Source: Selenobaculum gibii
GTDB taxonomy: Bacteria > Bacillota > Negativicutes > ICN-92133
Direction: 5' to 3'
Assembly: GCF_030273445.1 (NCBI RefSeq)
Contig: NZ_CP120678.1
Span: forward strand, 87,501-151,500
DNA length: 64,000 nucleotides
In this document: one piece after another, positions 44,382 to 53,201 of the stretch
Layout of the letters: every line of letters begins with the position of its first letter
How positions within the stretch are numbered: the first letter of the stretch is position 1
Made by a program: the position numbers and the translations under genes
The notes under the pieces: model-generated
Told to the model about the DNA's origin: nothing
Databases searched by the model: none
The model's input: only the letters and a program-made list of their open reading frames with translations

Positions 44382-46412
44382 ATGGCGTTGCAGGATTTTT
44401 ATTTGACAATTTTTCAAATGAGTGTAGTTTGTTTTGTGATGGGCGGGATTTTTCCTTTTGTATTTAATCGTTATCAACAATTAGCGAATACGATTGCGAA
44501 TGCCTGCACTTTTTTTGGCGGTGTTTTAACCACTGCGTTATCAATGAAGGTTTTGCGTAGCGGAGTGCCGATTGATATTGATGGATGGCGTATTGTTGGT
44601 TCCATAGGGATGAATTTTCATTTTGATGCGTTATCAGCCTTTTTTTTATTGGTCATTGGTGTTATGTCGACGATTGTACCATTTTACGCATTTGGCTATG
44701 CCCAAAAGTATTTTAAAAGCAAGCGCGCTGGCTGGCTTGGCGGTTTGGTGAATATTTTTATTTTATCGTTAGTTGGTGTAGTCGGTGTAGATAATTCATT
44801 GACTTTCATGATTTTTTGGGAATTCATGGCACTGACTTCTTTTCTTTTAGTAATGTTTGATCATGAACAAGCAAAGGTTCGATCAGGTGGCTATATGTAT
44901 GTCGTGATGACGCATATTGGCAGTGTTTTCTTAACGTTTTCATTTTTAACTTTATATTATTATACGGGCAGTGTAAATTTTGCTGATTATCATCAAATTG
45001 GAGAAAGTTTACCTTCCTTTACGAAAAATGCAATTTTTGTGATGTGTTTATTGGGCTTTGGTACAAAAATGGGCGTATTTCCATTGCAGGTGTGGTTGCC
45101 AAGGGCATATCCGGTAACGCCGAGCAGTGCAGTTGCACTGATGTCTTCGGCAATGATCAAAACAGCGGTATATGCATTAATTAGAGTAACTTTTGATTTT
45201 TTAGGTACTGGTCCGTCTTGGTGGGGAATACTCATGATGATGATTGGTGCAATCACAGCTATTTTTTGTATTTTATTAGCGGTTATCCAAAATGATATGA
45301 AGCGTTTTTTGGCTTATAGTAGTGCCGAAAATTTAGGGATTATTTTTGTTGGTGTTGGTGCGACATTGTTTTTTCAAAGTCAAGAACAAATGCTTCTTGC
45401 GGCACTTGCGATGCTTGCATCACTTTACCATGTGTTAAATCATTCGGTATTTAAAGCCCTGATGTTTATGGGAGCAGGTGCAGTAGCAGAAAAGGCTGGA
45501 ACTTGCAATGTAAATCAATTGGGCGGGTTAATTCATCGTATGCCTTGGACAAGTGCTTTTGTTTTGATTGGTGGCATGTCACTTGCGTCGTTACCTCCAT
45601 TTTGCGGATTTATTAGCGAGTGGGGATTGCTACAATCGCTCTTGCATATGGTTTTTGACAGCACAGGTGCTTGGGTAAAATTATTTGCTTCTATAGTTAT
45701 TGCAATTTTAGGTCTAAGTGGTGCATTTTGCGTAGTGGCTGTAGTAAAAAACTTTGGTATGGGATTCTTGGCGAAACCTCGGAGTAAAAGTGCAGCTGAG
45801 GCAAAAGAAGTAGGGGTAGGAATGCGAGTTGGTATGGGGGTATTAGCAGGGATTTCATTATTCTTGGGCATGTTCCCTGGCACTGTTTTGCCAATAATCA
45901 ATGCTGTAGTACATACGTATTTTAATGAGCTTGTATTAGGTTGGGAAATGGTGTTATTTATTCCATTTAAGGATAATCATTTTCAAGCATTATCTATAGG
46001 GCTCCTTGGAATAGCTGTTATCACAATTATTGCACTGATTATGTTGGCTCTAGTAATAAAATATGGAAAAAGCGAATATGAAATCGAAGATACATGGAAC
46101 TGTGGAACGATTCATCAAGTGCAAATGCAATATACGGGGACTTCATTTTCTCATCCGATTTTATTGATTTATAAAAGAATCATGGGGCTTACACGGCAGG
46201 TGGAAATTGATCAAGTGTATGAATATTATCCAAAAAAAATCGGACATCAATTGGATATTAGTGCAAGATTGGCAGATAATGTTTACAAACCAAGTGTAGG
46301 GATTTTAGTCAAGGTATTTAAGAAAATTAAGATGATTCAAAACGGCAATTTACAAGCTTATTTATCTTATATGGTAGCCGCTTTAATCATCACGTTGCTG
46401 TGGATTGGGTAG
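44382..46412 (+). CDS. hyfB: Hydrogenase-4 component B-like membrane subunit
   Basis: This 676-residue inner-membrane protein is of the NuoL/MrpA antiporter type with about 16 hydrophobic segments. Typical stretches are VDNSLTFMIFWEFMALTSFLLV, GFGTKMGVFPLQVWLPRAYPVTPSSAVALMSSAMIKTAVY with its conserved Lys, and AMLASLYHVLNHSVFKALMFMGAGAV. It is thought to move ions as the hydrogenase turns over. GGAGG precedes ATG 44382. It is first in the order B-C-E-F-G-H-I. A separate HyfD-like subunit is absent. Confidence 0.9.
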   Translation: MALQDFYLTIFQMSVVCFVMGGIFPFVFNRYQQLANTIANACTFFGGVLTTALSMKVLRSGVPIDIDGWRIVGSIGMNFHFDALSAFFLLVIGVMSTIVPFYAFGYAQKYFKSKRAGWLGGLVNIFILSLVGVVGVDNSLTFMIFWEFMALTSFLLVMFDHEQAKVRSGGYMYVVMTHIGSVFLTFSFLTLYYYTGSVNFADYHQIGESLPSFTKNAIFVMCLLGFGTKMGVFPLQVWLPRAYPVTPSSAVALMSSAMIKTAVYALIRVTFDFLGTGPSWWGILMMMIGAITAIFCILLAVIQNDMKRFLAYSSAENLGIIFVGVGATLFFQSQEQMLLAALAMLASLYHVLNHSVFKALMFMGAGAVAEKAGTCNVNQLGGLIHRMPWTSAFVLIGGMSLASLPPFCGFISEWGLLQSLLHMVFDSTGAWVKLFASIVIAILGLSGAFCVVAVVKNFGMGFLAKPRSKSAAEAKEVGVGMRVGMGVLAGISLFLGMFPGTVLPIINAVVHTYFNELVLGWEMVLFIPFKDNHFQALSIGLLGIAVITIIALIMLALVIKYGKSEYEIEDTWNCGTIHQVQMQYTGTSFSHPILLIYKRIMGLTRQVEIDQVYEYYPKKIGHQLDISARLADNVYKPSVGILVKVFKKIKMIQNGNLQAYLSYMVAALIITLLWIG

Positions 46413-46419
46413 GTGTAAT

Positions 46420-47361
46420 ATGATAGAAAAGATTTGTGTGATAATTTTACAGATGCTTTTAGTATTGTTTTTAGCTCCGTTAGTGCAGGGGATTATTAAG
46501 AAGACAAAAGCTAGGCTGCAAAATCGAGTAGGTGCAGATATTGTGCAGCCGTATCGCGATATTTTTAAATACCTTCGTAAAGATGCTGTGATTGCAAAAG
46601 ATTCTTCTTGGCTTACGCGTGGCACGCCATATATTTGTTTAGGTGTATTACTTATTGTGAGCTTAATCATTCCAACTGTGTTTATCAAAGCACCGTTAGG
46701 TATGATTGGAGACGTTATTGTCATTGTGTATTTATTTGCCGTTGTTCGGTTTTTTATTGCCCTTACAGGGCTTGATTCTGGGAGTGCGTTTGGCGGCATG
46801 GGGGCAAGCCGTGAAATGGTAATGTCTGCGATTACCGAACCGGCATTATTGTTGTCTGTAATTGCAGTATTGATCAATGTTGGGACAACGAATGTTAGTG
46901 AAATTGTTGCTTGCTTAAATGATCAATCTTTAGATTTTTTTGATTATGGTCATTGGCTATCTTGTGTTGCTTTTTTGATTGTTGTGATAGCGGAAACGGG
47001 ACGAATTCCTTATGACAATCCAGATACGCATTTGGAGCTTACGATGCTACATGAAGCGATGATGCTTGAATATTCAGGCCGTTATCTGGGCTTAATGCAT
47101 TGGGCGGTTATGGTCAAACAGACGTTATTGTTTACTATGTTTATTAATTTGTTTGTTCCATGGGGGATTTCTATTGAATATACTCTGTCAAGTATTTTGA
47201 TAGGATTGTTTTTTTATATTGTAAAAGTAATTGTTGTTGGCATTTTGCTGGCAGCGATTGAGACGGCTTATGCGAAAGTACGGCTGTTTATGATACCTAA
47301 GTTATTGGTATCATCGATGGCTTTATCTATTTTGGCAATTGTCGTACAAATTGCGAGATAG
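46420..47361 (+). CDS. hyfC: Hydrogenase-4 component C-like membrane subunit (NuoH family)
   Basis: This 313-residue NuoH/HycD-type subunit anchors the soluble arm. QNRVGADIVQPYRDIFKYLRKD near residue 33 and AETGRIPYDNPDTHLELTMLHEAMMLEYSGRYLGLMHWA near 190 are the cytosolic loops that contact the catalytic module. About eight membrane spans are present. The start is ATG 46420, which reads directly on from the hyfB stop region. Confidence 0.92.
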   Translation: MIEKICVIILQMLLVLFLAPLVQGIIKKTKARLQNRVGADIVQPYRDIFKYLRKDAVIAKDSSWLTRGTPYICLGVLLIVSLIIPTVFIKAPLGMIGDVIVIVYLFAVVRFFIALTGLDSGSAFGGMGASREMVMSAITEPALLLSVIAVLINVGTTNVSEIVACLNDQSLDFFDYGHWLSCVAFLIVVIAETGRIPYDNPDTHLELTMLHEAMMLEYSGRYLGLMHWAVMVKQTLLFTMFINLFVPWGISIEYTLSSILIGLFFYIVKVIVVGILLAAIETAYAKVRLFMIPKLLVSSMALSILAIVVQIAR

Positions 47362-47373
47362 GGGGATAGAGAG

Positions 47374-48024
47374 ATGGGGAATCTCGTTTTAGATAGTATT
47401 GTGAATTCAGTGTTATTACTGAGTACGTTATTTTTATTTCGGACAAAAAAGTCGATGGGAGCTGTTGTAATTATTGCGATTCAATCGGCTGGACTAGCAG
47501 CAATTGCTCTTTTAATGTGGCATAAGACGGGTATGGTGCATTTATTGATTGCGGCATTACTCACTCTAATCGTTAAGACTTTAATTATTCCATATATTTT
47601 GTACTATACTGTCCAAAAGACGAAAGCACAGCGAAATGTTGAGCGAACGATGAATAAATTAACATCTATTTTTATTGCGCTTGTCTTAATTGTAACGGGT
47701 GAATATATTGCATCACAGTTAAGTCTCCCTGGCGCAGAACATGGTGTTCATTTTTTAGGAACTGCAATTATTCTTGTATTTTTAGGAACTTTTACGATTA
47801 TTAATAACAAACAGGTTTTAATGCAGGGAATAGGTGTTATCGTTATTGAAAATGGACTGTTTTTACTTACACAGGCAATTAGTTACGGGATGCCGCTCGC
47901 AGTAGAATTAGGAATTTTCTTTGACTTATTTGTTGCTGTGGTGATTATTGCAAGTTTATCATTTAGAATTCATTCTGTATTCCACAGTTTAAATACAGAA
48001 AAAATGCAGGATTTAAGGGGATAA
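47374..48024 (+). CDS. hyfE: Hydrogenase-4 component E-like membrane subunit
   Basis: This 216-residue polytopic protein has about six spans. The C-terminal half resembles NuoK (LMQGIGVIVIENGLFLLTQAISYGMPLAVELGIFFDLFVAVVI), with a membrane Glu as expected. GGGGGATAGAGAG precedes ATG 47374. It is spaced 12 bp from hyfC and 3 bp from hyfF. In the complex it should lie between the antiporter-like subunits and HyfC. Confidence 0.87.
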   Translation: MGNLVLDSIVNSVLLLSTLFLFRTKKSMGAVVIIAIQSAGLAAIALLMWHKTGMVHLLIAALLTLIVKTLIIPYILYYTVQKTKAQRNVERTMNKLTSIFIALVLIVTGEYIASQLSLPGAEHGVHFLGTAIILVFLGTFTIINNKQVLMQGIGVIVIENGLFLLTQAISYGMPLAVELGIFFDLFVAVVIIASLSFRIHSVFHSLNTEKMQDLRG

Positions 48025-48027
48025 TAT

Positions 48028-49500
48028 ATGTTAGCAATCGCTTTATTTATCGTGCCATTTATTACTGGAATTATATCGGGATTGGTCAGAAGTACGAAAG
48101 TTGCTGATATATTTCAGGTGATTGGGTCTATTGCTACACTCGTGATTGCATTATGCATTGGCAATCATGTTTTTAATGGTGAAGTTATTAGCATTTATGC
48201 AAGTCTTATTTATATTGATGCTTTGGGTGCATTCAATATCATTTTGATTTCTTTAGTCGGCTGCGCGGCAGCCATATATTCCGTGGGATATATGCGTTAT
48301 GAGTTAAAGGAAAAAGTGATTACAGAAAGCCAATTAGGGAAATATTATTTTTTCTTTCACTTCTTTATTTTAACAATGCTAATTGTCAGCGCAGTTGATA
48401 ATTTAGGGTTGCTTTGGGTAGGAATTGAGCTTACAACACTTGTCTCAGCAATGCTTGTTGCTTTTTATGGCACGCAGCATTCATTAGAGGCGGCTTGGAA
48501 ATATTTGATTATGGGTGTTGTTGGTATCGGTTTTGCTTTGCTTGGCATTGTATTTATTTATTTGTCAGGGCTTCACAGTATTGGTGAGGAGCAATCTGCG
48601 GCTTTGCAATGGACAGAGTTGATGAGAGTTGCTCATACGTTAAATCCTAAATGGGTGGAAATTGGTTTTATTTTTATTCTCATTGGTTTTGGAACGAAAG
48701 CGGGGCTGGCGCCAATGCATTTTTGGCTTCCAGATGCGCATAGTCAGGCGCCTGCGCCAGTCAGCGCTGTTTTATCGGGCGTTTTATTAAATACGGCGTT
48801 ATATGGATTATTTCGTGTTTTTTCAATTGCTAATATTGCGCTTCAAGGGAATGCAGGGGAGTATTTAATCGTTTTTGGGTTGTTGTCGATTAGTGTTACC
48901 GTGCCGTTTATTATGGTACAGCATGATTTAAAGCGTATGTTGGCTTTTTCTAGCGTAGAACATATGGGGATTATTACCTTAGCGGTAGGAATTGGTGGTT
49001 CACTTGGTTTGTACGGTGCATTCTTACACATGTTTAATCATTCAATGGGGAAATCACTACTTTTTATGTCAGCCGGAAATATTGCGCAAAAATATCACTC
49101 TAAATATATTGAACGGATTTCTGGTGTCATTCGAGCAATGCCTTGGACAGGTGGAATTTTCTTATTCGCAGCATTGGCAGTAGCAGGCGCACCGCCGTTT
49201 AGTATTTTTATTAGTGAATTTACGATTATGATGGCAGGTGTTGAAGCAGAAAAGCTTTGGGCATCTTGTGCTTTGGCGGGATTGGTAGTGCTTATTTTTG
49301 CAGGAATGACATATTATGTAGTTCGTATGGCTTTTGGTGAAATTCCAACGCGAATAGGAAGTAAGACAACCGATGTATGGATGAAATGTGCGATGTTAAT
49401 TCCATTTATTTTTATTGTATTATGTGGAATTTATGTACCTGAATTTATTCAAGATTCTATCTGTATCGCAGCAAGTGTACTTGAAGGAGGGGGAAAATAA
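48028..49500 (+). CDS. hyfF: Hydrogenase-4 component F-like membrane subunit (NuoN/NuoL family)
   Basis: This 490-residue antiporter-like subunit has about 14 spans. Family marks are NLGLLWVGIELTTLVSAMLVAFYG with the key Glu, GFGTKAGLAPMHFWLPDAHSQAPAPVSAVLSGVLLNTALYG with the key Lys, and AFLHMFNHSMGKSLLFMSAGNIAQKY. It provides a second ion path next to HyfB. The stop overlaps the hyfG start (TAATG). Confidence 0.9.
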   Translation: MLAIALFIVPFITGIISGLVRSTKVADIFQVIGSIATLVIALCIGNHVFNGEVISIYASLIYIDALGAFNIILISLVGCAAAIYSVGYMRYELKEKVITESQLGKYYFFFHFFILTMLIVSAVDNLGLLWVGIELTTLVSAMLVAFYGTQHSLEAAWKYLIMGVVGIGFALLGIVFIYLSGLHSIGEEQSAALQWTELMRVAHTLNPKWVEIGFIFILIGFGTKAGLAPMHFWLPDAHSQAPAPVSAVLSGVLLNTALYGLFRVFSIANIALQGNAGEYLIVFGLLSISVTVPFIMVQHDLKRMLAFSSVEHMGIITLAVGIGGSLGLYGAFLHMFNHSMGKSLLFMSAGNIAQKYHSKYIERISGVIRAMPWTGGIFLFAALAVAGAPPFSIFISEFTIMMAGVEAEKLWASCALAGLVVLIFAGMTYYVVRMAFGEIPTRIGSKTTDVWMKCAMLIPFIFIVLCGIYVPEFIQDSICIAASVLEGGGK

Positions 49501-51089
49501 TGCTTGCAGATTATAAAAGAAGATTTGTTAAAAAGTTAATGCAGCAGCTACAGTCTCAGCTTATTTCTACCCAAGAAAATGAGCTGGATACGATTTTAAA
49601 TATTAAAAAACAGGATTTAGTAGAAGTTTGCCGGTTTATATATGAAGAAAAAAATGCGCGTCTATTTACGATGGTAGGAAATGATGAGCGTGGAATCAAT
49701 GGCGTTTTTGCTCTATACTATGTATTTGCTATTGATGAAATTAAGCATTTTATTACAATAAAAATTTTTATTGATGAAAGTGATCCAACATTTCCTTCCA
49801 TGGCATCACATATGCCGGCACTTAACTGGTATGAACGTGAAGTGAATGATTTATTAGGGCTTAGAGCGCTAGGACATCCTGATCGTAGTCCGTTAATTTT
49901 GCATGGGGATTGGCCAGAAGACTTTTATCCATTGCGCAAAGATTATAAATATGATTTGATGGTGCCTAGAACACAGGATCGCAATACCTTTGTCGAATAT
50001 ACGAGTGAAGATATTACCGAAATTCCTGTGGGTCCGATTCACGCGGGCATTATTGAACCGGGACATTTTCGTTTTGGAGCCGTTGGCGATACGATTCTTC
50101 ATTTGGATGCAAGATTGTTTTATACACATCGCGGGATAGAAAAAACTTTAGAGGGTAAGACGATTGATCAGGCGATGTTTCTAGTAGAACGAATTTGTTG
50201 CGTTTGTAATGTTTCGCATTGTGTAGCATTTGCTCAGGCGATAGAAAAAGCAGCTAAGGTAAAAATACCTAAACGCGCTGCATATTTGAGAACTTTGTTT
50301 CTAGAATTAGAGAGGTTGTACAATCATGTGGGGGATGTCGGTAATATTTGTGCAGGTTATGGTTTCGCTGTTGGAAATAGCCAAGGCGCTAGAATGCGCG
50401 AGCAACTATTACAATTAAATGAACGATTGTCCGGGCATCGCTATTTACGTGGTACGATTGCGTTGGGTGGGATGAAGCAAGACATTACAGCAGATGAAAT
50501 TGCAATGATAACGAAAGAGCTTATGGAATTAAAAGAAGATTTTCATGAACTTGTGAATATCTTGCTTAGTCATGAAATTGCAGTAAATCGTATGGAAAAA
50601 ACTGGGTGCTTGAATTTAAAACAAGTTACAGATTTGGAAGTAGTGGGGGTTGCAGCGAGAGCTTCGGGCAGAGATATTGACTGCCGCCGTGATTTGCCAT
50701 ATGCGGCATATAGCAAAGTTCAGTTTGACGTTCCGGTGAAGACAAAAGGTGATGTACTAAGAAGAATAAAAATTAGAATTAGAGAAGTTGATGCATCGCT
50801 ATCTATTATCCATCAAGTGCTTACCGATTTACCGACAGGTGATATTTGTACAGGTATTCCGACAATAAAACCCTATACAACAACGTTTGGTTGGACAGAA
50901 TCGTCACGTGGTGAGAATTGCCACTGGATTATGCTCGGATCAGAAAATGAAATTTATCGTTATCGAATTCGTTCGGCTTCGTATAGTAACTGGCCTGCAG
51001 TTGCTTTGTCTGTTCAAAATAACATCATACCGGATTTTCCATTGATTAATAAGAGCTTTGAACTTTGTTATTCCTGTTGCGACAGATAG
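49500..51089 (+). CDS. hyfG: [NiFe] hydrogenase large subunit, NuoC-NuoD fusion (HyfG/HycE type)
   Basis: This 529-residue protein has an N-terminal NuoC-like domain (FPSMASHMPALNWYEREVNDLLG, then GDWPEDFYPLRKDY) and a NuoD-like catalytic domain. The nickel ligands are all present. R231-x-C233-x2-C236-x3-H240 form the L1 motif, here with Cys234 where Gly is usual. C523 and C526 form the L2 motif (ELCYSCCDR). The protein stops right after L2, so there is no C-terminal peptide to be removed by a maturation protease, unlike HycE. It should therefore be a working group 4 enzyme rather than an Ehr-type relative lacking Ni. Hyp maturation genes are not in the window. Confidence 0.9.
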   Translation: MLADYKRRFVKKLMQQLQSQLISTQENELDTILNIKKQDLVEVCRFIYEEKNARLFTMVGNDERGINGVFALYYVFAIDEIKHFITIKIFIDESDPTFPSMASHMPALNWYEREVNDLLGLRALGHPDRSPLILHGDWPEDFYPLRKDYKYDLMVPRTQDRNTFVEYTSEDITEIPVGPIHAGIIEPGHFRFGAVGDTILHLDARLFYTHRGIEKTLEGKTIDQAMFLVERICCVCNVSHCVAFAQAIEKAAKVKIPKRAAYLRTLFLELERLYNHVGDVGNICAGYGFAVGNSQGARMREQLLQLNERLSGHRYLRGTIALGGMKQDITADEIAMITKELMELKEDFHELVNILLSHEIAVNRMEKTGCLNLKQVTDLEVVGVAARASGRDIDCRRDLPYAAYSKVQFDVPVKTKGDVLRRIKIRIREVDASLSIIHQVLTDLPTGDICTGIPTIKPYTTTFGWTESSRGENCHWIMLGSENEIYRYRIRSASYSNWPAVALSVQNNIIPDFPLINKSFELCYSCCDR

Positions 51090-51116
51090 TAAGGTGAGAG
51101 AGAAGGGGAAAAGTTT

Positions 51117-51434
51117 ATGATAGATATAATAATGAAAATATGGAAGACCGGAACAGTAACGAAAAAACAACCATTAGATACACCGCCGAAAAAGTATCGT
51201 GGCCGTATAAAAATTAATGATTCATCAAGCCCCGTATTAAAATCCTGCGTTGAATTTTGCCCATCTGGTGCATTATCAATTCAAGCAGATGGGAAAGTTC
51301 AACTCTTTCATGGAAAATGTGTTTTTTGTGGAAACTGTGTAAGGCATTGTTCAGATGGATCAATTGAGCAGACGACAGATTGTTATCTCGCAGTAAGAAA
51401 TAAAGAAGATTTATATGATTTGGCAATAAAGTAA
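51117..51434 (+). CDS. hyfH: Ferredoxin-like hydrogenase subunit (HyfH/NuoI type, one cluster lost)
   Basis: This 105-residue iron-sulfur protein has the second cysteine set complete: C68-x2-C71-x2-C74-x3-C78. Of the first set only C44 and C48 remain; the expected first two Cys are Ser38 and Leu41. It therefore can hold one complete [4Fe-4S] cluster rather than two. It is shorter than HycF/HyfH (about 180). In the complex it passes electrons between the ferredoxin donor and HyfI. ATG 51117 lies 27 bp behind hyfG. Confidence 0.85.
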   Translation: MIDIIMKIWKTGTVTKKQPLDTPPKKYRGRIKINDSSSPVLKSCVEFCPSGALSIQADGKVQLFHGKCVFCGNCVRHCSDGSIEQTTDCYLAVRNKEDLYDLAIK

Positions 51435-51462
51435 GACTTCATAAAGGAGGGATATTGCTTAA

Positions 51463-51930
51463 ATGAATGAAGAAGAATTGGGATTTAAATTAAAAAAGCG
51501 GATTAGACAGGTATTGGGAGGTTCGCTTCATATTCGTCACGTAGATACAGGGTCATGCAATGGATGTGATTTTGAAATGTCGACACTTAGTAATCCGATT
51601 TACGATATTGCACGGTTCGGTGTGAGTTTTGTACCGTCACCGCGTCATGCGGATATGCTGATGGTAACGGGTGGTGTCACTCGTAATCTTGAAGATGCAT
51701 TGAAGATTACCTATGATGCAACACCGAAGCCGAAGGTTGTTTTAGCAATTGGTGCTTGTGCATGTGGTGGTGGTGTTTTTGGAGAAACATACGCGAATGG
51801 AGCAGGCGTAGATAAATTTGTTCCTGTCTATGTATATGTTCCAGGTTGCCCGCCACGCCCGCAAGCTTTAATACAAGGAATTTTATTGGCATTAGATAAA
51901 TATGAACAAGTTTTGAATCGGGGGGAATAA
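51463..51930 (+). CDS. hyfI: Hydrogenase small subunit (HyfI/HycG/NuoB type)
   Basis: This 155-residue protein carries the proximal [4Fe-4S] cluster. Ligands are C32 and C35 (SCNGCDFE), C99 (with C101 in GACACGGG) and C129 (PGCPPRP). GGVTRNLEDAL is conserved. AAAGGAGG precedes the ATG. It is the last structural gene; an ArsR-family gene begins one base later. Confidence 0.92.
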   Translation: MNEEELGFKLKKRIRQVLGGSLHIRHVDTGSCNGCDFEMSTLSNPIYDIARFGVSFVPSPRHADMLMVTGGVTRNLEDALKITYDATPKPKVVLAIGACACGGGVFGETYANGAGVDKFVPVYVYVPGCPPRPQALIQGILLALDKYEQVLNRGE

Positions 51931-51931
51931 T

Positions 51932-52261
51932 TTGAATTTAGAAGTGCAGCGATTTAAAGCTGATTTTTTTAAAGCATTGGCACATCCGCTGAGAATTCGT
52001 ATTCTTGAACTTTTAGCAGAAGGGGATAAGAATGTTAATGAATTGCAAACACTTATCGGTTCAGAGGGTTCAGCGGTTTCACAACAACTAGCGATTCTCA
52101 GAAATAAATCCATTGTTCATGGGACAAAAGAGGGAAATAAGGTTACATATACTTTAAGGGATCCGATGATTTTGGAACTATTAAAAGTAGCAAAACAAAT
52201 TTTTAATAATCATTTAATTGATACAATCTCCATGTTTGATCGAATCAAAGACGAGGAATAA
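51932..52261 (+). CDS. ArsR-family repressor at the end of the hydrogenase operon
   Basis: This 109-residue winged-helix protein reads FFKALAHPLRIRILELLAEG at the start and VNELQTLIGSEGSAVSQQLAILRNKSIVHGTKEG across the recognition helix and wing. It contains no cysteine and no alpha-5 His set, so it is unlikely to sense metals or thiols by known sites. The start is TTG 51932 behind GGGGGAAT. It lies one base after hyfI. By location it should bind the operator at 44339-44358 and control the operon; the signal is unknown. Confidence 0.85.
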   Translation: MNLEVQRFKADFFKALAHPLRIRILELLAEGDKNVNELQTLIGSEGSAVSQQLAILRNKSIVHGTKEGNKVTYTLRDPMILELLKVAKQIFNNHLIDTISMFDRIKDEE

Positions 52262-52303
52262 AAATGGCATCATTACATTCGTAATGATGCCATTTTTTAT
52301 CAC
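52261..52303 (+). terminator. Terminator of the hydrogenase operon
   Basis: AAAATGGCATCATTAC (52261-52276) pairs with GTAATGATGCCATTTT (52281-52296), followed by Ts. It starts at the last base of the arsR stop codon. Confidence 0.93.
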
Positions 52304-52347
52304 ATTCTTAAAAGTATATCTGGAATTAGATAATATATATGTAATTT

Positions 52348-52893
52348 TTATTTATTAAAATAGCGGCTTAATAATCCAGCGAATCCACAGCCATGACGCG
52401 CTTCGTCTTTTGCCATTTCATGAACTGTATCATGGATTGCATCAAGATTTTGTGCTTTTGCCATTTTAGCGATATCCATTTTACCAGCGCAGGCACCATG
52501 CTCTGCTGCAACGCGTAATTCAAGGTTTTTCTTTGTGCTGGAAGTTACTACTTCGCCTAAAAGTTCAGCAAATTTTGCCGCATGTTCAGCCTCTTCAAAA
52601 GCATAGCGTTTGAAAGCTTCTGCGATTTCAGGATATCCTTCACGATCCGCAACGCGGCTCATCGCTAAGTACATTCCAACTTCGGCACATTCGCCATTAA
52701 AGTTTTGGCGTAGCCCTTCAAGAATTTTTTCATCAACGCCTTGTGCAACACCGATGCGATGTTCATCAGCAAATACTAATTCACCAGATTGTTCAACGAA
52801 TTTAGAAGCAGGAGCTTTGCATAAAGGACATTGTGCTGGTGGTTCAGTTCCTTCATGAACATATCCGCAGATTGAGCATACAAATTTTTTCAT
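52348..52893 (-). CDS. Reverse rubrerythrin (rubredoxin domain first)
   Basis: This 181-residue protein has a rubredoxin domain at the N-terminus (C6, C9, C22 and C25 in [10 protein letters not shown]...CPLCKAP), followed by a ferritin-like diiron domain ([63 protein letters not shown]). This order defines reverse rubrerythrins, which act as NADH-linked peroxide or oxygen reductases in clostridia. GGAGGA precedes the ATG on the minus strand. It is monocistronic, with no close terminator on the left other than the shared hydrogenase hairpin. Confidence 0.93.
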   Translation of the reverse strand: MKKFVCSICGYVHEGTEPPAQCPLCKAPASKFVEQSGELVFADEHRIGVAQGVDEKILEGLRQNFNGECAEVGMYLAMSRVADREGYPEIAEAFKRYAFEEAEHAAKFAELLGEVVTSSTKKNLELRVAAEHGACAGKMDIAKMAKAQNLDAIHDTVHEMAKDEARHGCGFAGLLSRYFNK

Positions 52894-53027
52894 AATATAA
52901 ATCCTCCGTTTGTATTAAGTATTTTAATTTCATTAATTTTTAGTAATATTCAAGTTTTGCTTGCTTGACGTGCTTCATTATAACAAATTAACTGAAAGTT
53001 TAAAATTCTATTAAAGGAGGATATAAG

Positions 53028-53075
53028 ATGATTTTTAACATATTTACTCTCATTTACTTTAATTTTCATAAATAA
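53028..53075 (+). CDS. Possible 15-residue hydrophobic peptide
   Basis: ATG 53028 follows a perfect ribosome site, AAAGGAGG (53015-53022), and opens a frame of 15 codons, MIFNIFTLIYFNFHK. A 9-bp stem (53078-53086 with 53090-53098) follows the stop. A possible TATAAC lies upstream near 52979. It may be a regulatory or toxin-like peptide, or debris of a larger gene. Nothing but the strong start signal supports it. The rest of 52894-53201 shows only the Fur-like box and a terminator. Confidence 0.35.
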   Translation: MIFNIFTLIYFNFHK

Positions 53076-53102
53076 CCATAGTTTTTCATAAAAACTATTA
53101 AC

Positions 53103-53117
53103 TGATAATTATTATCG
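53103..53117. promoter_or_regulatory. Fur-like box
   Basis: TGATAATTATTATCG matches the 7-1-7 Fur box TGATAAT-N-ATTATCA in all but the last base. It lies 210 bp upstream of the reverse rubrerythrin start and 28 bp after the small peptide frame. Which transcript it controls is unclear. Confidence 0.5.
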
Positions 53118-53155
53118 TTTTTAAACGTGAGTTTATTATAGTGAAAACATTAAAA

Positions 53156-53192
53156 TAAACGTCGTCCACAAAATTATTATAGACGACGTTTA
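53156..53192 (-). terminator. Terminator of ppnP
   Basis: 11-bp arms TAAACGTCGTC (53156-53166) and GACGACGTTTA (53182-53192). On the minus strand the stem is followed by T-rich sequence. It lies just beyond the ppnP stop. Confidence 0.8.
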
Positions 53193-53201
53193 CTAATTGA
53201 A

